Assembly: GCA_965276755.1 (NCBI GenBank) | Contig: OZ255625.1 | Span: forward strand, 434,001-498,000 | Source: CAJCIS01 sp965276755 | Lineage (GTDB): Bacteria > Pseudomonadota > Alphaproteobacteria > Acetobacterales > Acetobacteraceae | DNA length: 64,000 nt | Direction: 5' to 3' | In this document: positions 34,801 through 43,708 of the stretch, in pieces | Position numbering within the stretch: the stretch's first letter is position 1 | Layout of the letters: every line of letters begins with the position of its first letter | Position numbers and translations under genes: made by a program | Notes under the pieces: generated by a model | Database searches by the model: none | Told to the model about the DNA's origin: nothing | The model's input: only the letters and a program-made list of their open reading frames with translations

Positions 34801-36654
34801 ATGCCGATCGACGACACCAACCGTCTGCTCGCGCTAACCACGCCCCTCGGTGATGGCGTGCTCTCCCCCGTGGCCTTCCATGCCGAGGAGCAGATCAGCG
34901 CGCCCTACAGCCTCTCGGTGGACGCCGTCTCCACCCAGGCCGCCATCGCCGCAGACACGCTCCTGTTCAAGCCTGTAAGCCTGTCGGTAACGCACGACAC
35001 CCAGGTGCGCCTCTTCCACGGCATGGTGCGCGCGATGACGGCCAGCGGCCTGCCGGTGCGTGACATGTACCGCTACACGCTCTCCATCGTGCCCCGGCTG
35101 TGGTTCATGGGCCAGACCGCCGATTGCCGCATCTTCCAGCAGGTCACGGCATCCGATGTGCTGACAACGCTGTGCGGCGAGGCGGGCCAGACCCTCCAGC
35201 TCAAGCTTTTCGGTTCGCTGCCGACGCTGGACTACGTCACCCAATATAACGAAACCGACCTGCATTTCGTCAGCCGCCTGATGGAGGAGGCCGGGCTGTA
35301 CTATTATTTCACCCACACCACGGGCGATCACACCCTGGTCGTCACGGACAGCAATTCCGGCTTTCAAAGCTCGCCCAGCCCGGTCCTGGCCGTCGTTCAC
35401 GCGGGCGAGAATATCGATACATTGGTCGATTGGCGTCAGGTCAGCTCCACCAGCCTGGGCGTGGTGCAGTTGATGGATTACGACCCGGCCAATCCCTCCC
35501 AATTGCCGGATGCCACCACCACCAGCACGCTGGATACCTCGGGTGCCGCGAACCGGGATGTGATGCGCTGGCCCGCCCTCAGCGTGGACCCTTCGGTGGT
35601 GACCGCACGCTCCAAGCTCGCCGTGCAAGCGGCCGATGCGGCCTTCGCGCTGACCGATGCCGCGGGCAGCAACCATACGCTGATGCCGGGTGGCCGCTTC
35701 ACCCTGTTGCGCGACCCGTTCACCGGGGCCGGCAGCGTACCCTATGTCGTGCGCGCGGTATCTCATCACGGCACCGATGAAAGCTGGACCACCGGCAGCG
35801 GGGAGCCCGATTACAGCAATACGCTCTCGGCCTTTCCCTACGCCACCACCTGGCGCCAGGGGCTGACGGCGCGGCGCCCGGTCATGGCGGGCATTTTCGG
35901 CGCCATCGTGCTAGGTGCGGCGGGCGAGGAGATCCACGCGGACTCGCTTGGCCGCATCAAGGTGCGGCTGTTCTGGGACCATCGCGCCGATACAGTTGCG
36001 GCCCAGGCGGTCTGGGTGCGTGTCATTCAGCCCTGGGCGGGCAATAGCTGGGGCTGGCAGCATTTGCCGCGCGTCGGCAGTGAAGTCGCGGTCGCATTCA
36101 TGGATGGCGATCCGGATCGGCCGGTCGTCGTCGGCGGCTTCTACAACGCCAACATGGTGCCGCCATTCGCGGTCACGGCCGAGGAGACCAAAAGCGGCTT
36201 TCGCAGCCGCTCGACCACGCAGGGTGCGACCAGCAATTTCTCCGAACTCTCCTTCGACGACAAGAAGGGCAGCGAGCTGGTCTATTTCCATGCCGAAAAG
36301 GATATGACGCGCGAGGTCGAGAACAATGACAGCCTGACGGTCAGCAACACCCAGACCATTACGGTGGCCAAAGGCCGCGCCGCCACGATCCAGGCAGGCG
36401 GCGATCAGCTGACGGTGCAGAGCGGCGATCTGACGATTGCCATTTCCACTGGTGCCGCCAGCATGGAGGCGATGAAGTCCATCACCCTCAAGGTTGGGGG
36501 GAATTCGATTACCATCGATCCCAGCGGCATTACGATAAAAGGGGTGCAGGTCCAGGTCCAGGCTCAGGCATCCGTACAGGTGCAGGGCCCGATGGTGCAG
36601 GTCAACGCGGATGGCATGCTGGTCCTCAAGGGCGGCATCGTGACGGTGAATTGA
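34801..36654 (+). CDS. vgrG: T6SS spike protein VgrG
   Basis: A 617-residue protein forming the trimeric needle tip of the T6SS. The gp27-like half has YVTQYNETDLHFVSRLMEEA and GLYYYFTH; the gp5/OB part has DSLGRIKVRLFWDHR and GWQHLPRVGSEVAVAFMDGD and PVVVGGFYNA; the C-terminal beta-helix carries repeated short Val/Gln strands (VQVQAQASVQVQGP). There is no C-terminal effector extension, so cargo must bind separately. ATG 34801 is preferred over GTG 34780. First gene of the left T6SS block, 7 nt ahead of the next gene. Confidence 0.95.
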   Translation: MPIDDTNRLLALTTPLGDGVLSPVAFHAEEQISAPYSLSVDAVSTQAAIAADTLLFKPVSLSVTHDTQVRLFHGMVRAMTASGLPVRDMYRYTLSIVPRLWFMGQTADCRIFQQVTASDVLTTLCGEAGQTLQLKLFGSLPTLDYVTQYNETDLHFVSRLMEEAGLYYYFTHTTGDHTLVVTDSNSGFQSSPSPVLAVVHAGENIDTLVDWRQVSSTSLGVVQLMDYDPANPSQLPDATTTSTLDTSGAANRDVMRWPALSVDPSVVTARSKLAVQAADAAFALTDAAGSNHTLMPGGRFTLLRDPFTGAGSVPYVVRAVSHHGTDESWTTGSGEPDYSNTLSAFPYATTWRQGLTARRPVMAGIFGAIVLGAAGEEIHADSLGRIKVRLFWDHRADTVAAQAVWVRVIQPWAGNSWGWQHLPRVGSEVAVAFMDGDPDRPVVVGGFYNANMVPPFAVTAEETKSGFRSRSTTQGATSNFSELSFDDKKGSELVYFHAEKDMTREVENNDSLTVSNTQTITVAKGRAATIQAGGDQLTVQSGDLTIAISTGAASMEAMKSITLKVGGNSITIDPSGITIKGVQVQVQAQASVQVQGPMVQVNADGMLVLKGGIVTVN

Positions 36655-36661
36655 AGCGGCC

Positions 36662-37324
36662 ATGGCAGCGCAGCCTTCCCCTCCCGGCATGCTCACCGGC
36701 CAGCCTTTGGCAAAGCTGCGCGGCAAGACCGTCGCCGAGCTCGCCCCGCTTCTTTCGTTGTCCGGCGAGGCGGCGGCTTGCGCCAATGGCCAGGCCGACC
36801 CGGCCGCCTTGCTGGCACGCCTGGAGGCCGGGGGCTACCACACCGAGGCGGTGCGCCTGATCGCCCACGCTTTGCCGCAGCGCGAAGCTGTATGGTGGTC
36901 CTGCATGTGCGCCCGACACACCGCGCCGGCGGCACTCAGTTTGGCTGATCAGCGTGCGCTGGAGGCGGCGGAAAGCTGGGTGTTTCGCGGCGATGACGCG
37001 TTGCGCCGGCAGGCCTTTGAACACGCGCAGGAAGCCAATTTCGCAACACCTGAGGCCTGGGCGGCGGTCGCGGCATTCTGGGCGGGTGACTCGATGGCGC
37101 CGGTCGGGCAGGCGCCGGTGGCGCCTGCGCCGCATCTGGCCGGAACGGCGGCGGTCGGCAGCACGCTGCTGGCCGCGGTTCGGGACAGGCCGGAGAGGCG
37201 GCCGGTCCGCCTGCAACGCTTTATCGAGGCTGGACGCGCGATCGCCGATGGTGGCACGGGCCGCCTTGCGCCCGAGGCTGAGGGCGCACCGCTCGCCGCC
37301 GCCACACTGCCGGAGGCCAGCTGA
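36662..37324 (+). CDS. VgrG-linked accessory protein (DUF6931-like)
   Basis: A 220-residue soluble, Ala-rich helical protein. It contains WWSCMCARH (residues ~79-87) and AESWVFRGDDALRRQAFEHA, both features I associate with DUF6931 proteins found beside alphaproteobacterial vgrG genes; that name is from memory. It sits 7 nt after vgrG and before tagH, so a role in loading cargo on VgrG or as an adaptor is plausible. There is no signal peptide or membrane helix. It is not an obvious toxin. Confidence 0.6.
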   Translation: MAAQPSPPGMLTGQPLAKLRGKTVAELAPLLSLSGEAAACANGQADPAALLARLEAGGYHTEAVRLIAHALPQREAVWWSCMCARHTAPAALSLADQRALEAAESWVFRGDDALRRQAFEHAQEANFATPEAWAAVAAFWAGDSMAPVGQAPVAPAPHLAGTAAVGSTLLAAVRDRPERRPVRLQRFIEAGRAIADGGTGRLAPEAEGAPLAAATLPEAS

Positions 37325-37391
37325 TGCGGACGTGCCGGTCCCCTGTCACGCTCACTATCGTGTCTGACCGTACTAATCGGCTTGTAGCAGG

Positions 37392-38861
37392 ATGACGCTG
37401 ACGCTGACCATTTTGCGGTGCCCTGACCGGGTCGGCCCTGAAACCAGGCGGCTGGAAGGCGGCGAGCTGGTTCTCGGGCGCGGGCCGGGTGCGGATTGGG
37501 TGCTGCGAGACCCCAGCGCGCAGCCGCAAATTTCTCGCCGCCATTGCACCATCGGCTTTGCAGGCGGCGCGTGGACGGTGACAGACACCAGCACCAATGG
37601 CACGATGCTGAACGGCCAGCCGGCGCCGCAGGCACGCCCGAGCCGCGCCTTGCGGGATGGGGACAGGCTTGGCCTGGGACCTTACGAAATCGAAATCGCC
37701 CTGGTTGAGCAGCCTTATGCACCGCCGGGCTTGGCGGCCGGCCAGCCCGCTTTTGGCGGTGGCGCACCGGCCGCGGGCAGCTTCGCGGACCCCTTCGCCA
37801 AGCCGGCTTTTTCGACTGGCGGAATGGGCGGGGCGGCTCGGGTCGGGGAGATCGGCACGCCGTTTACGTCCGACCACGGGTCGATCAACGAGTTGTCCCG
37901 GCCGCGCGCGGCGCTGCCACCTGGCGGCCTGAATGACGACCCGTTCGCCCCGCCCTCCGTCCGTCTGCCGGACGATTTTGCCGCCGAGCTGCTGGCCGCG
38001 CCGCCGCCGCGCCCCGCGGCCCAGCAGGACCACTCGCCCGCGCAGGCCGATGCCCTGCTGCCGCCTATGGCGCGCACGATGCTGCCGGCGGGGTGGGATG
38101 ATGAACTCGCCGGCTTGGCGCGACCTGCTCAACCGGAGGCAACGCCTGCTCCCGGGCCGGTCTCGTCGCCGCTGCCGCAGCCCGGCTATCCGGCGGATGC
38201 CGGCGCGGCGCCCGCGACGCCGGCTTCTGGCAATGCGGGTCCGGTCGCACATACCCCTCCTTCGGTCGCCGGCGCCGCGGACGGCCAGATCCTGGAGGCG
38301 TTCCTGATTGGCGCGGGCATGGCCGACGCGCGGCTCGAAAACCCTGTATCCGCCATGCGGGAGGCGGGGGCCGCTTTCCGCGCCTTCGTGCGTGGTCTGC
38401 GCGGCGTGCTGATCGCGCGTGCCGAAATCAAGAGCGCCTTTCGCATCGACCAGACCATGGTTCGCGCCCGGCACAACAATCCGCTGAAATTCGCCGCCGG
38501 TGACGATGACGCGCTTGCCGCCCTGCTCGGCACCGGCCGGCGCACAGACATGACCGCCAGGGAGGCGGTGGACGGGGCGCTGGCCGACATAAGGCACCAC
38601 GAAGTCGCTACCATGGCGGCGATGCAGGATGCGGTGCGCGACCTGCTTGGCCGCCTGGATCCGGCCCGGTTCAAGTCGGCGGCGGAGGGCGGCCTGCTGC
38701 CGGCGCAACGCCGCGCTCACGCTTTCGGTCTCTACGAGGCGGAATACAGGAAAATCCATGAATCGCTGGGCGAAAAGCTCGATGATGCGTTTGGCCGCGC
38801 CTTTGCCGCAGCCTATGAACGCGTGACCGCCGATCTGCGGAGCAAGGAACCCCCTACGTGA
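37392..38861 (+). CDS. tagH: T6SS-associated FHA-domain protein TagH
   Basis: A 489-residue protein. The N-terminal FHA domain (about residues 20-90) shows LVLGRGPGADWVLRDPSAQP, SRRHCTI and DTSTNGTMLN, the phosphothreonine-binding loops. A long Pro/Ala-rich linker follows (~95-290), then the conserved T6SS-FHA C-terminal domain (AFLIGAGMADARLENP ... FGRAFAAAYERV). It is read as the substrate or sensor of PpkA phosphorylation and the PppA counter-reaction encoded downstream. The stop overlaps the tssJ GTG by 4 nt. Confidence 0.92.
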   Translation: MTLTLTILRCPDRVGPETRRLEGGELVLGRGPGADWVLRDPSAQPQISRRHCTIGFAGGAWTVTDTSTNGTMLNGQPAPQARPSRALRDGDRLGLGPYEIEIALVEQPYAPPGLAAGQPAFGGGAPAAGSFADPFAKPAFSTGGMGGAARVGEIGTPFTSDHGSINELSRPRAALPPGGLNDDPFAPPSVRLPDDFAAELLAAPPPRPAAQQDHSPAQADALLPPMARTMLPAGWDDELAGLARPAQPEATPAPGPVSSPLPQPGYPADAGAAPATPASGNAGPVAHTPPSVAGAADGQILEAFLIGAGMADARLENPVSAMREAGAAFRAFVRGLRGVLIARAEIKSAFRIDQTMVRARHNNPLKFAAGDDDALAALLGTGRRTDMTAREAVDGALADIRHHEVATMAAMQDAVRDLLGRLDPARFKSAAEGGLLPAQRRAHAFGLYEAEYRKIHESLGEKLDDAFGRAFAAAYERVTADLRSKEPPT

Positions 38862-39322
38862 TCGTGCCGACCCGACGTTTCCTGCTTATTGCCGCCGTTT
38901 GCCTGGTCGTGCAGGGCTGCTCGACACCGCCGCCGCCTCCGGCGCCTCCGGTGCTGACCCTTATTTTGAAATCGGGCGCGGATCAGAACCCGGAACAAAA
39001 CGGCAAGCCGGCGCCGGTTGCGGTAAAGCTGTATCAGCTGGAAGCGACCGGTGCGTTCGAGCGTGCCGACGTGTTTGCGCTGAGCGATCGGGATACGGCC
39101 ACGCTGGGTGCGGATCTGCTCGGCTCGGAAACGATCGTGCAGACGCCCGGCCAGACCAGGACGCTTGTGCGCCGGTTAAAGATGGGCGCGCAGTTTTTGG
39201 GTGTGGCGGTGCTGTTCCGCGACATCGACCAGGCGAGCTGGCGGGCGATGGGGCCGCTCGCGGCCAATGGGCCGACGAAGCTGACGCTGAGTATTGGCAA
39301 GCTGTCGGCGGTGTTGAAGTGA
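38858..39322 (+). CDS. tssJ: T6SS outer-membrane lipoprotein TssJ
   Basis: A 154-residue lipoprotein. Signal peptide with lipobox VVQGC (the lipidated Cys at ~21), then a Pro stretch and the TssJ beta-sandwich: VAVKLYQLEATGAFERADVF and a C-terminal AANGPTKLTLSIGKLSAVLK. It anchors the TssJLM membrane complex to the outer membrane by binding TssM. The GTG start overlaps tagH. Repeat R8 with an embedded terminator lies between it and tssK, so the two may be separately transcribed. Confidence 0.93.
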   Translation: MIVPTRRFLLIAAVCLVVQGCSTPPPPPAPPVLTLILKSGADQNPEQNGKPAPVAVKLYQLEATGAFERADVFALSDRDTATLGADLLGSETIVQTPGQTRTLVRRLKMGAQFLGVAVLFRDIDQASWRAMGPLAANGPTKLTLSIGKLSAVLK

Positions 39323-39342
39323 GGGTGCGGTTTGAAGGAAGG

Positions 39343-39479
39343 CTGGGGGAGATGTGCCTTGTGCGGGGCGGCGCATGCGCCGCCTTTTTCCGCACAAGCC
39401 CCCAGACCCCCCGTCGATTTTTAGGTCTCGCCTTAAATAATGACGGGGGGTTTGGGGGGGATGGCACATCCCCCCCAAT
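39343..39479. repeat. GC-rich double-hairpin repeat, copy R8, interrupted by a second palindrome
   Basis: The left half-unit is split after GATGTGCC by a 39-nt insertion (39359-39397) bounded by TTGTGCGG and CCGCACAA. The right half is intact, with the stem GATG-GCA-CATC. It is the longest copy in the window. Confidence 0.85.
39359..39397 (+). terminator. Rho-independent-like terminator inside R8
   Basis: GGCGGCGCATGCGCCGCC (39367-39384, a perfect 18-bp palindrome) followed by TTTTT (39385-39389), inside an outer inverted repeat TTGTGCGG/CCGCACAA. It would end plus-strand transcripts after tssJ. Confidence 0.6.
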
Positions 39480-39503
39480 CTTCGCTTTTGATATGTTTCC
39501 TGT

Positions 39504-40838
39504 ATGACCTGGACAAACCGCGTCCTCTGGCAGGAAGGCATGTTCCTGCGCGCCCAGCATTTCCAGCAACAGGATCGCTGGCTCGAAACGACCTTGCGCG
39601 GCCGCGTCGCCGCATTGCGGCCGCACCCCTGGGGCATCACCTCGCTCGCGCTCGACCGGGACCTGCTGGCCACCGGCCGCTTCGCCGCGCTGTCCGCCGA
39701 CGGCGTGTTCGAAGACGGAACGGTTTTTGCCGTGCCGCGGGATGCCGGGCACCCGACGCCCTTGGATGTGCCGGCCAATACGCGCAATCAGGTGGTCTAC
39801 CTCGCCGTGCCCATCGGACAGGCCGGCGCGGTCGAAGTGGCGAGCGGGGATGCCAGCGAGGCGCGCTGGTCATTGTCCAGCTTCGAGGCGTTCGACACCC
39901 ATTCCGCCTCGCCCCAGCCGGCGGAATTGCAGATTGGCCGGCTGCGCCTGCGCTACATGCTGGAAGACGAGAACCGCAGCGGCTTCCTGTGCATCGGTCT
40001 GGCGCGCATTACCGAAATCGGTGCCGACAAGCGTGTGCAGCTCGATGACCGCTGGATGCCGCCGGCACTTCTGGCGGCCGCCGTGTCGCCCCTGGCCGGG
40101 CTGCTCACCGAATTGTCCGGCATGCTTCAACAGAGGGGCGAGGCGCTGGCGGCGCGGGTGACCACGCCTGGCCAGCGTGGCGTGGCCGAGGTCACCGATT
40201 TTCTGCTGCTCCAGGTGATTAATCGCTGGCAGGCGCTGCTGTCGTACTGGGCCGAGGCCGGCCAGGTGCATCCTGCGGATTTCTACGCGGCGCTGGTGCA
40301 GATTGCGGCTGAATTCGCCACGTTCACGAACACGGTCACAAGGCGGCCGAACAGCTATCCGGCCTATCGCCATGACGATCTGCAGCGCAGCTTTGCGCCG
40401 GTGGTGGCCGATGTGCGGCGCTCGCTTGCGGCAACGATCGATCCGAATGCCGTCGCCATTCCGCTGCGCGAGACGCGGTTTGGCGTGCGGGTCGGCCAGA
40501 TCACCGATCGCGGCGTTTTGCGCGCAGCGCAATTCGTTTTGGCCGTGCGCGCGGACGTGCCGGCGGAAACGTTGCGCGCTCGTTTTCCGCGCCAGGTCAA
40601 GATCGGCGCGGTGGAGCAGATCACGGACCTGGTCAACGTTCAGTTGCCGGGCATTGAGGTGTCGGCCATGGCAGTGGCGCCAAGGCAATTGCCGTTTTAC
40701 GCCAACGCCACGTATTTCGAGCTGGACCGCAATGCGCCGCACTGGCAACAGATGCAGTCGTCGGGTGGTTTTGCCATCCACGTGTCCGGTGATTTCCCAG
40801 GTTTGTGGATGGAATTATGGGCAATCCGAGGTGCGTGA
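39504..40838 (+). CDS. tssK: T6SS baseplate protein TssK
   Basis: A 444-residue cytoplasmic protein joining the baseplate to the membrane complex. The family opening is present (NRVLWQEGMFLRAQHFQQQD), as are LLLQVINRW and HPADFYAALVQIAAEFATF in the middle. The C-terminal trimerisation/receptor-binding part ends with GDFPGLWMELWAIRG. It is the last intact T6SS gene before the low-GC insert at ~40840-42360. ATG 39504 yields the standard length. Confidence 0.95.
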   Translation: MTWTNRVLWQEGMFLRAQHFQQQDRWLETTLRGRVAALRPHPWGITSLALDRDLLATGRFAALSADGVFEDGTVFAVPRDAGHPTPLDVPANTRNQVVYLAVPIGQAGAVEVASGDASEARWSLSSFEAFDTHSASPQPAELQIGRLRLRYMLEDENRSGFLCIGLARITEIGADKRVQLDDRWMPPALLAAAVSPLAGLLTELSGMLQQRGEALAARVTTPGQRGVAEVTDFLLLQVINRWQALLSYWAEAGQVHPADFYAALVQIAAEFATFTNTVTRRPNSYPAYRHDDLQRSFAPVVADVRRSLAATIDPNAVAIPLRETRFGVRVGQITDRGVLRAAQFVLAVRADVPAETLRARFPRQVKIGAVEQITDLVNVQLPGIEVSAMAVAPRQLPFYANATYFELDRNAPHWQQMQSSGGFAIHVSGDFPGLWMELWAIRGA

Positions 40839-41011
40839 TGATTGTTCGCCAAAAGTACAAGTTTTGTAACAAATACTTGACCCACTGCAGGCCCGGGGTT
40901 CATAGCGATGGCATCAGGGGGATCGATTTCAGTGATCTCGATTTTTAATATGGATAGCGAATTATTTTGGGCGCGTCGCGCACGCCTTTGGGTCAATGGG
41001 TTGCAGTAGGC

Positions 41012-41929
41012 ATGGCTCGCATAGCACGAGAAATTGAGCGTTGCGTCTTCTTTCTGTTCGGACAGAACCCTCAAACCGGCGCGCTTGTCGGACCAGGTGC
41101 TACCGGTTTTTTTGTTGCGAGGCAATCAGATGTTCTAGACAGGACATTTCACGTATATGCTGTTTCCAATCGACACGCCGTTCAGAAATACTACTCTATA
41201 AGAATAAATAAAAGTCAAGATGAAACCAGAATGATAGAGTTGGACCCGGCCGAATGGATATGGTCTGATACGGACGATTTGGCGGCAGTTGATGTTACGG
41301 ACTTTCTGAGCTTCGACTGCGAGACTTACGCGTTTATTGACGACATAACTTGGGTTGATGAAAGTAGCTTTGTTACACATGCAAAGATATTCTACCGAGA
41401 CATCGGAATAGGCGACCAGACCGTAATGTTGGGGTTGTTCGCGGACCACTCGGGCGGTCAGAAGAATTTGCCCGTTGGACGGTTTGGGCTTATCGCTGCA
41501 ATGCCAGACGACGCGATGCCGGTAAGGCTGGGACTCGATGATACGATTGAGCGCCCGGCGTTCCTCAATGACATGCGATCCAGATCTGGCTTCTCAGGTT
41601 CGCCGGTCTGGATATGGCGAACTCCCTACGACGACATGAATCAAGTCGGTTTCAATGGCCGCGCACAAATGTTTCACCCGATGAACGCCTTTCTTGCGTT
41701 AGCTGGTGTCCACAGAGGGCAATTTCGAGAGCAAACAACGTTGAGGCTAGTTGAAGAGCGCGCACTGCGAACTGGGGATGATATTGAGATCGCAAGCGCC
41801 ATGACCATCGTTATACCAGCTTGGGAGATAACTACGCTGTTGGACAAGGAGACGTTCAAGAGACAGCGAACGGAAAGAGATGGTCGTCCAGAAAGAATAA
41901 AACTGAGCCAGGCGTTGAGCTTTTCATAA
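41012..41929 (+). CDS. Trypsin-like serine protease domain protein inserted in the T6SS operon
   Basis: A 305-residue protein with a trypsin-like fold. Candidate triad: His55 in YAVSNRHAV, Asp89 in TDDLAAVDV, Ser196 in GFSGSPVW. GATGFFV near residue 30 is the usual first beta-strand/oxyanion-side motif. No signal peptide or membrane segment is seen, so it is cytoplasmic. Its base composition is clearly lower in GC than tssK and tssL on either side, and an IS1595 remnant follows, so it was acquired. Substrate unknown; possibilities are a stress or defence protease or IS-borne passenger. ATG 41012 is chosen, with 40967 as an alternative. Confidence 0.65.
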   Translation: MARIAREIERCVFFLFGQNPQTGALVGPGATGFFVARQSDVLDRTFHVYAVSNRHAVQKYYSIRINKSQDETRMIELDPAEWIWSDTDDLAAVDVTDFLSFDCETYAFIDDITWVDESSFVTHAKIFYRDIGIGDQTVMLGLFADHSGGQKNLPVGRFGLIAAMPDDAMPVRLGLDDTIERPAFLNDMRSRSGFSGSPVWIWRTPYDDMNQVGFNGRAQMFHPMNAFLALAGVHRGQFREQTTLRLVEERALRTGDDIEIASAMTIVIPAWEITTLLDKETFKRQRTERDGRPERIKLSQALSFS

Positions 41930-41939
41930 TGGCGCCAAG

Positions 41940-42246
41940 GCTCACTTTCAGTCTGGGTTGCGCTTGCGCGATGTCTTTGCATGACATCGATGCCGCGATT
42001 GATTTCGTAGGAGCTGACGCCCCTCTTGCAGTTGGCAGTCAGCCACAGTGGCCGTGAATTACTTGCGGGGACGCTCGCCCTTGCCTTCCGACATTCGGCG
42101 GTGGGCCAAAAAGCGAACGTCCGCCCGGCCGCAGGTGGGGCAGCACACGCCTTCCGGCCAGCGAAGCGCAGCGTTAGCGGCGAGGTCACGTCCAGGTCTG
42201 CGAAATGGCGAATGGCTTCAACAAGGGTTTTGGGTTCGTCGATCAT
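41940..42246 (-). pseudogene. IS1595-family transposase remnant
   Basis: The minus strand begins with MIDEPKTLVEAIRHFADLDV, matching the IS1595 N-terminus. In a shifted frame it gives LRWPEGVCCPTCGRADVRFL, the zinc-ribbon region, and in another GVSSYEI. At least two frameshifts, an in-frame stop and an internal deletion are visible, and no DDE catalytic domain is left. The element is dead. It explains how foreign DNA sits between tssK and tssL. The element's ends could not be defined. Confidence 0.75.
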
Positions 42247-42367
42247 GCCCTATAGAAACGGTATGGCCCGCTTCCTGACTCAAGTATATGATTGCAATGG
42301 TTTGGCTTTTTTGTTCAAAAAGAAGCGCTTTCTTGCTTTTCTTGTCCCATGACCAACAAGGCTAGGC

Positions 42368-43705
42368 ATGAGCGATAATCCCTTTGCCGAGCCGCACGAC
42401 TCAGACCGGACGATGTTCATTCCGGCACCCGGTGGACGCCGCGGCGCCGCGCCCCCGCCGCCCGAACCGCAGCAAACCCTTCCGACGCAAGCAGCCGTGG
42501 CTCCGGCCAGCGGGCCTGACACCATCGCCGTAGGCAGCAGCCCATTGCTGGCCGCAGCCGCTGCCCTGCTGGCGCTGATGGCCAGGCTGCGCAACACGCT
42601 GCGCGCGCCCGATGCGGGCGATCTGCGCGACCGCGCGGTGGCCGAGCTGCGCCGTTTCGAACAGGTGGCGCGCGACGGCGGCGTTGCACTGGACCAGCTT
42701 CGTCCGGCCCATTACGCGTTGTGCGCCAGCCTGGATGACGTGGTGCTGGCGACACCCTGGGGTGCTGAGAGTGCCTGGGGCGCGCACTCGCTGGTGTCGA
42801 CCTTCCACCAGCAGGTGCGCAGCGGCGAGGGCTTCTTTGCGGTGCTCAAGCAGGTGCTGCAGGCGCCCGCGGCCAATTTGCCGGTGATCGAGCTGATGTA
42901 TTACTGCCTGTCGCTGGGATTTCAGGGCCAGTATCGCCTATCCCCGCGCGGCCCGGCCGAACTCGAAGGCGTGCGGGAGCAGGTTTATAGCACGATCGCC
43001 CGCCTGCGCCTGCCGCCCGAGCAGGGGCTGTCGCCGCACTGGCGCGGCGTGGATGCACCCTACCGGCCGCGCCTCGCCGAATTGCCGATCTGGGTCGCGG
43101 TCGTGGCGGGGCTTGCGGTGGTAGGCTGCCTGTTCGCTTATTTGCTTTTCGGCCTGAACACCGCTTCGGACACCGTTTTTGATCGCTTGGCCGCGGTCCC
43201 GCCAACCGCCATGCCTGCCATTACGCGCAGCGCGCCGGTCAGCCTGCCGCCGCCGCCTGCGGAGGCCGGCGCGTTGGACCGCCTGCGCACCTTCCTGGCG
43301 CCGGAGATCGCCCAGCATCTGGTCTCCGTTGTGGGAACGGAGGCGGTGCCGATCGTGCGCATCAGCGGGGCCGGCATGTTCGCCTCCGGCAGCGCCGGGC
43401 TGGAGACGCGTTTCGAGCCGTTGCTCGGCCGTATTGGCGCCGCGCTGAAGACCGAGCCGGGGCCGGTGACGATTGCCGGTTATACCGACAATCAGCCGAT
43501 CCGTTCGGTGCGTTTCCCGTCCAACCTGCAACTCTCCGAAGCGCGTGCGCGCGCGGCACGCGCGATCATTGCGCAATCCATTGACGATCCGGCGCGTCTG
43601 ACGGCCGATGGCAGGGGCCCGGCCGAGCCGCTGGCCTCCAACAGTACCGCGGTTGGGCGAGTGCAGAACCGCCGCATCGAAGTCATCCTCCACCGGCAGA
43701 GTTGA
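42368..43705 (+). CDS. tssL: T6SS membrane-complex protein TssL with OmpA-like domain
   Basis: A 445-residue inner-membrane protein. An N-terminal Pro-rich tail (1-55) precedes the cytoplasmic DotU/IcmH domain (AVAELRRFEQVARDGG, LCASLDDVVLATPWG, YCLSLGFQGQYRL). One membrane helix follows (LPIWVAVVAGLAVVGCLFAY). The C-terminus is a peptidoglycan-binding OmpA-like domain (VTIAGYTDNQPI, LSEARARAARAII). It partners TssM and TssJ and contacts the baseplate. The 1.5-kb insert separates it from tssK, so it may now depend on a new promoter. It is followed by tssM after 3 nt. Confidence 0.95.
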   Translation: MSDNPFAEPHDSDRTMFIPAPGGRRGAAPPPPEPQQTLPTQAAVAPASGPDTIAVGSSPLLAAAAALLALMARLRNTLRAPDAGDLRDRAVAELRRFEQVARDGGVALDQLRPAHYALCASLDDVVLATPWGAESAWGAHSLVSTFHQQVRSGEGFFAVLKQVLQAPAANLPVIELMYYCLSLGFQGQYRLSPRGPAELEGVREQVYSTIARLRLPPEQGLSPHWRGVDAPYRPRLAELPIWVAVVAGLAVVGCLFAYLLFGLNTASDTVFDRLAAVPPTAMPAITRSAPVSLPPPPAEAGALDRLRTFLAPEIAQHLVSVVGTEAVPIVRISGAGMFASGSAGLETRFEPLLGRIGAALKTEPGPVTIAGYTDNQPIRSVRFPSNLQLSEARARAARAIIAQSIDDPARLTADGRGPAEPLASNSTAVGRVQNRRIEVILHRQS

Positions 43706-43708
43706 GCG

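Noticed and set aside
35911..36786. Minus-strand open frame under the vgrG 3' half
   Set aside because: Antisense to a strongly conserved spike gene; no motif and no ribosome site.
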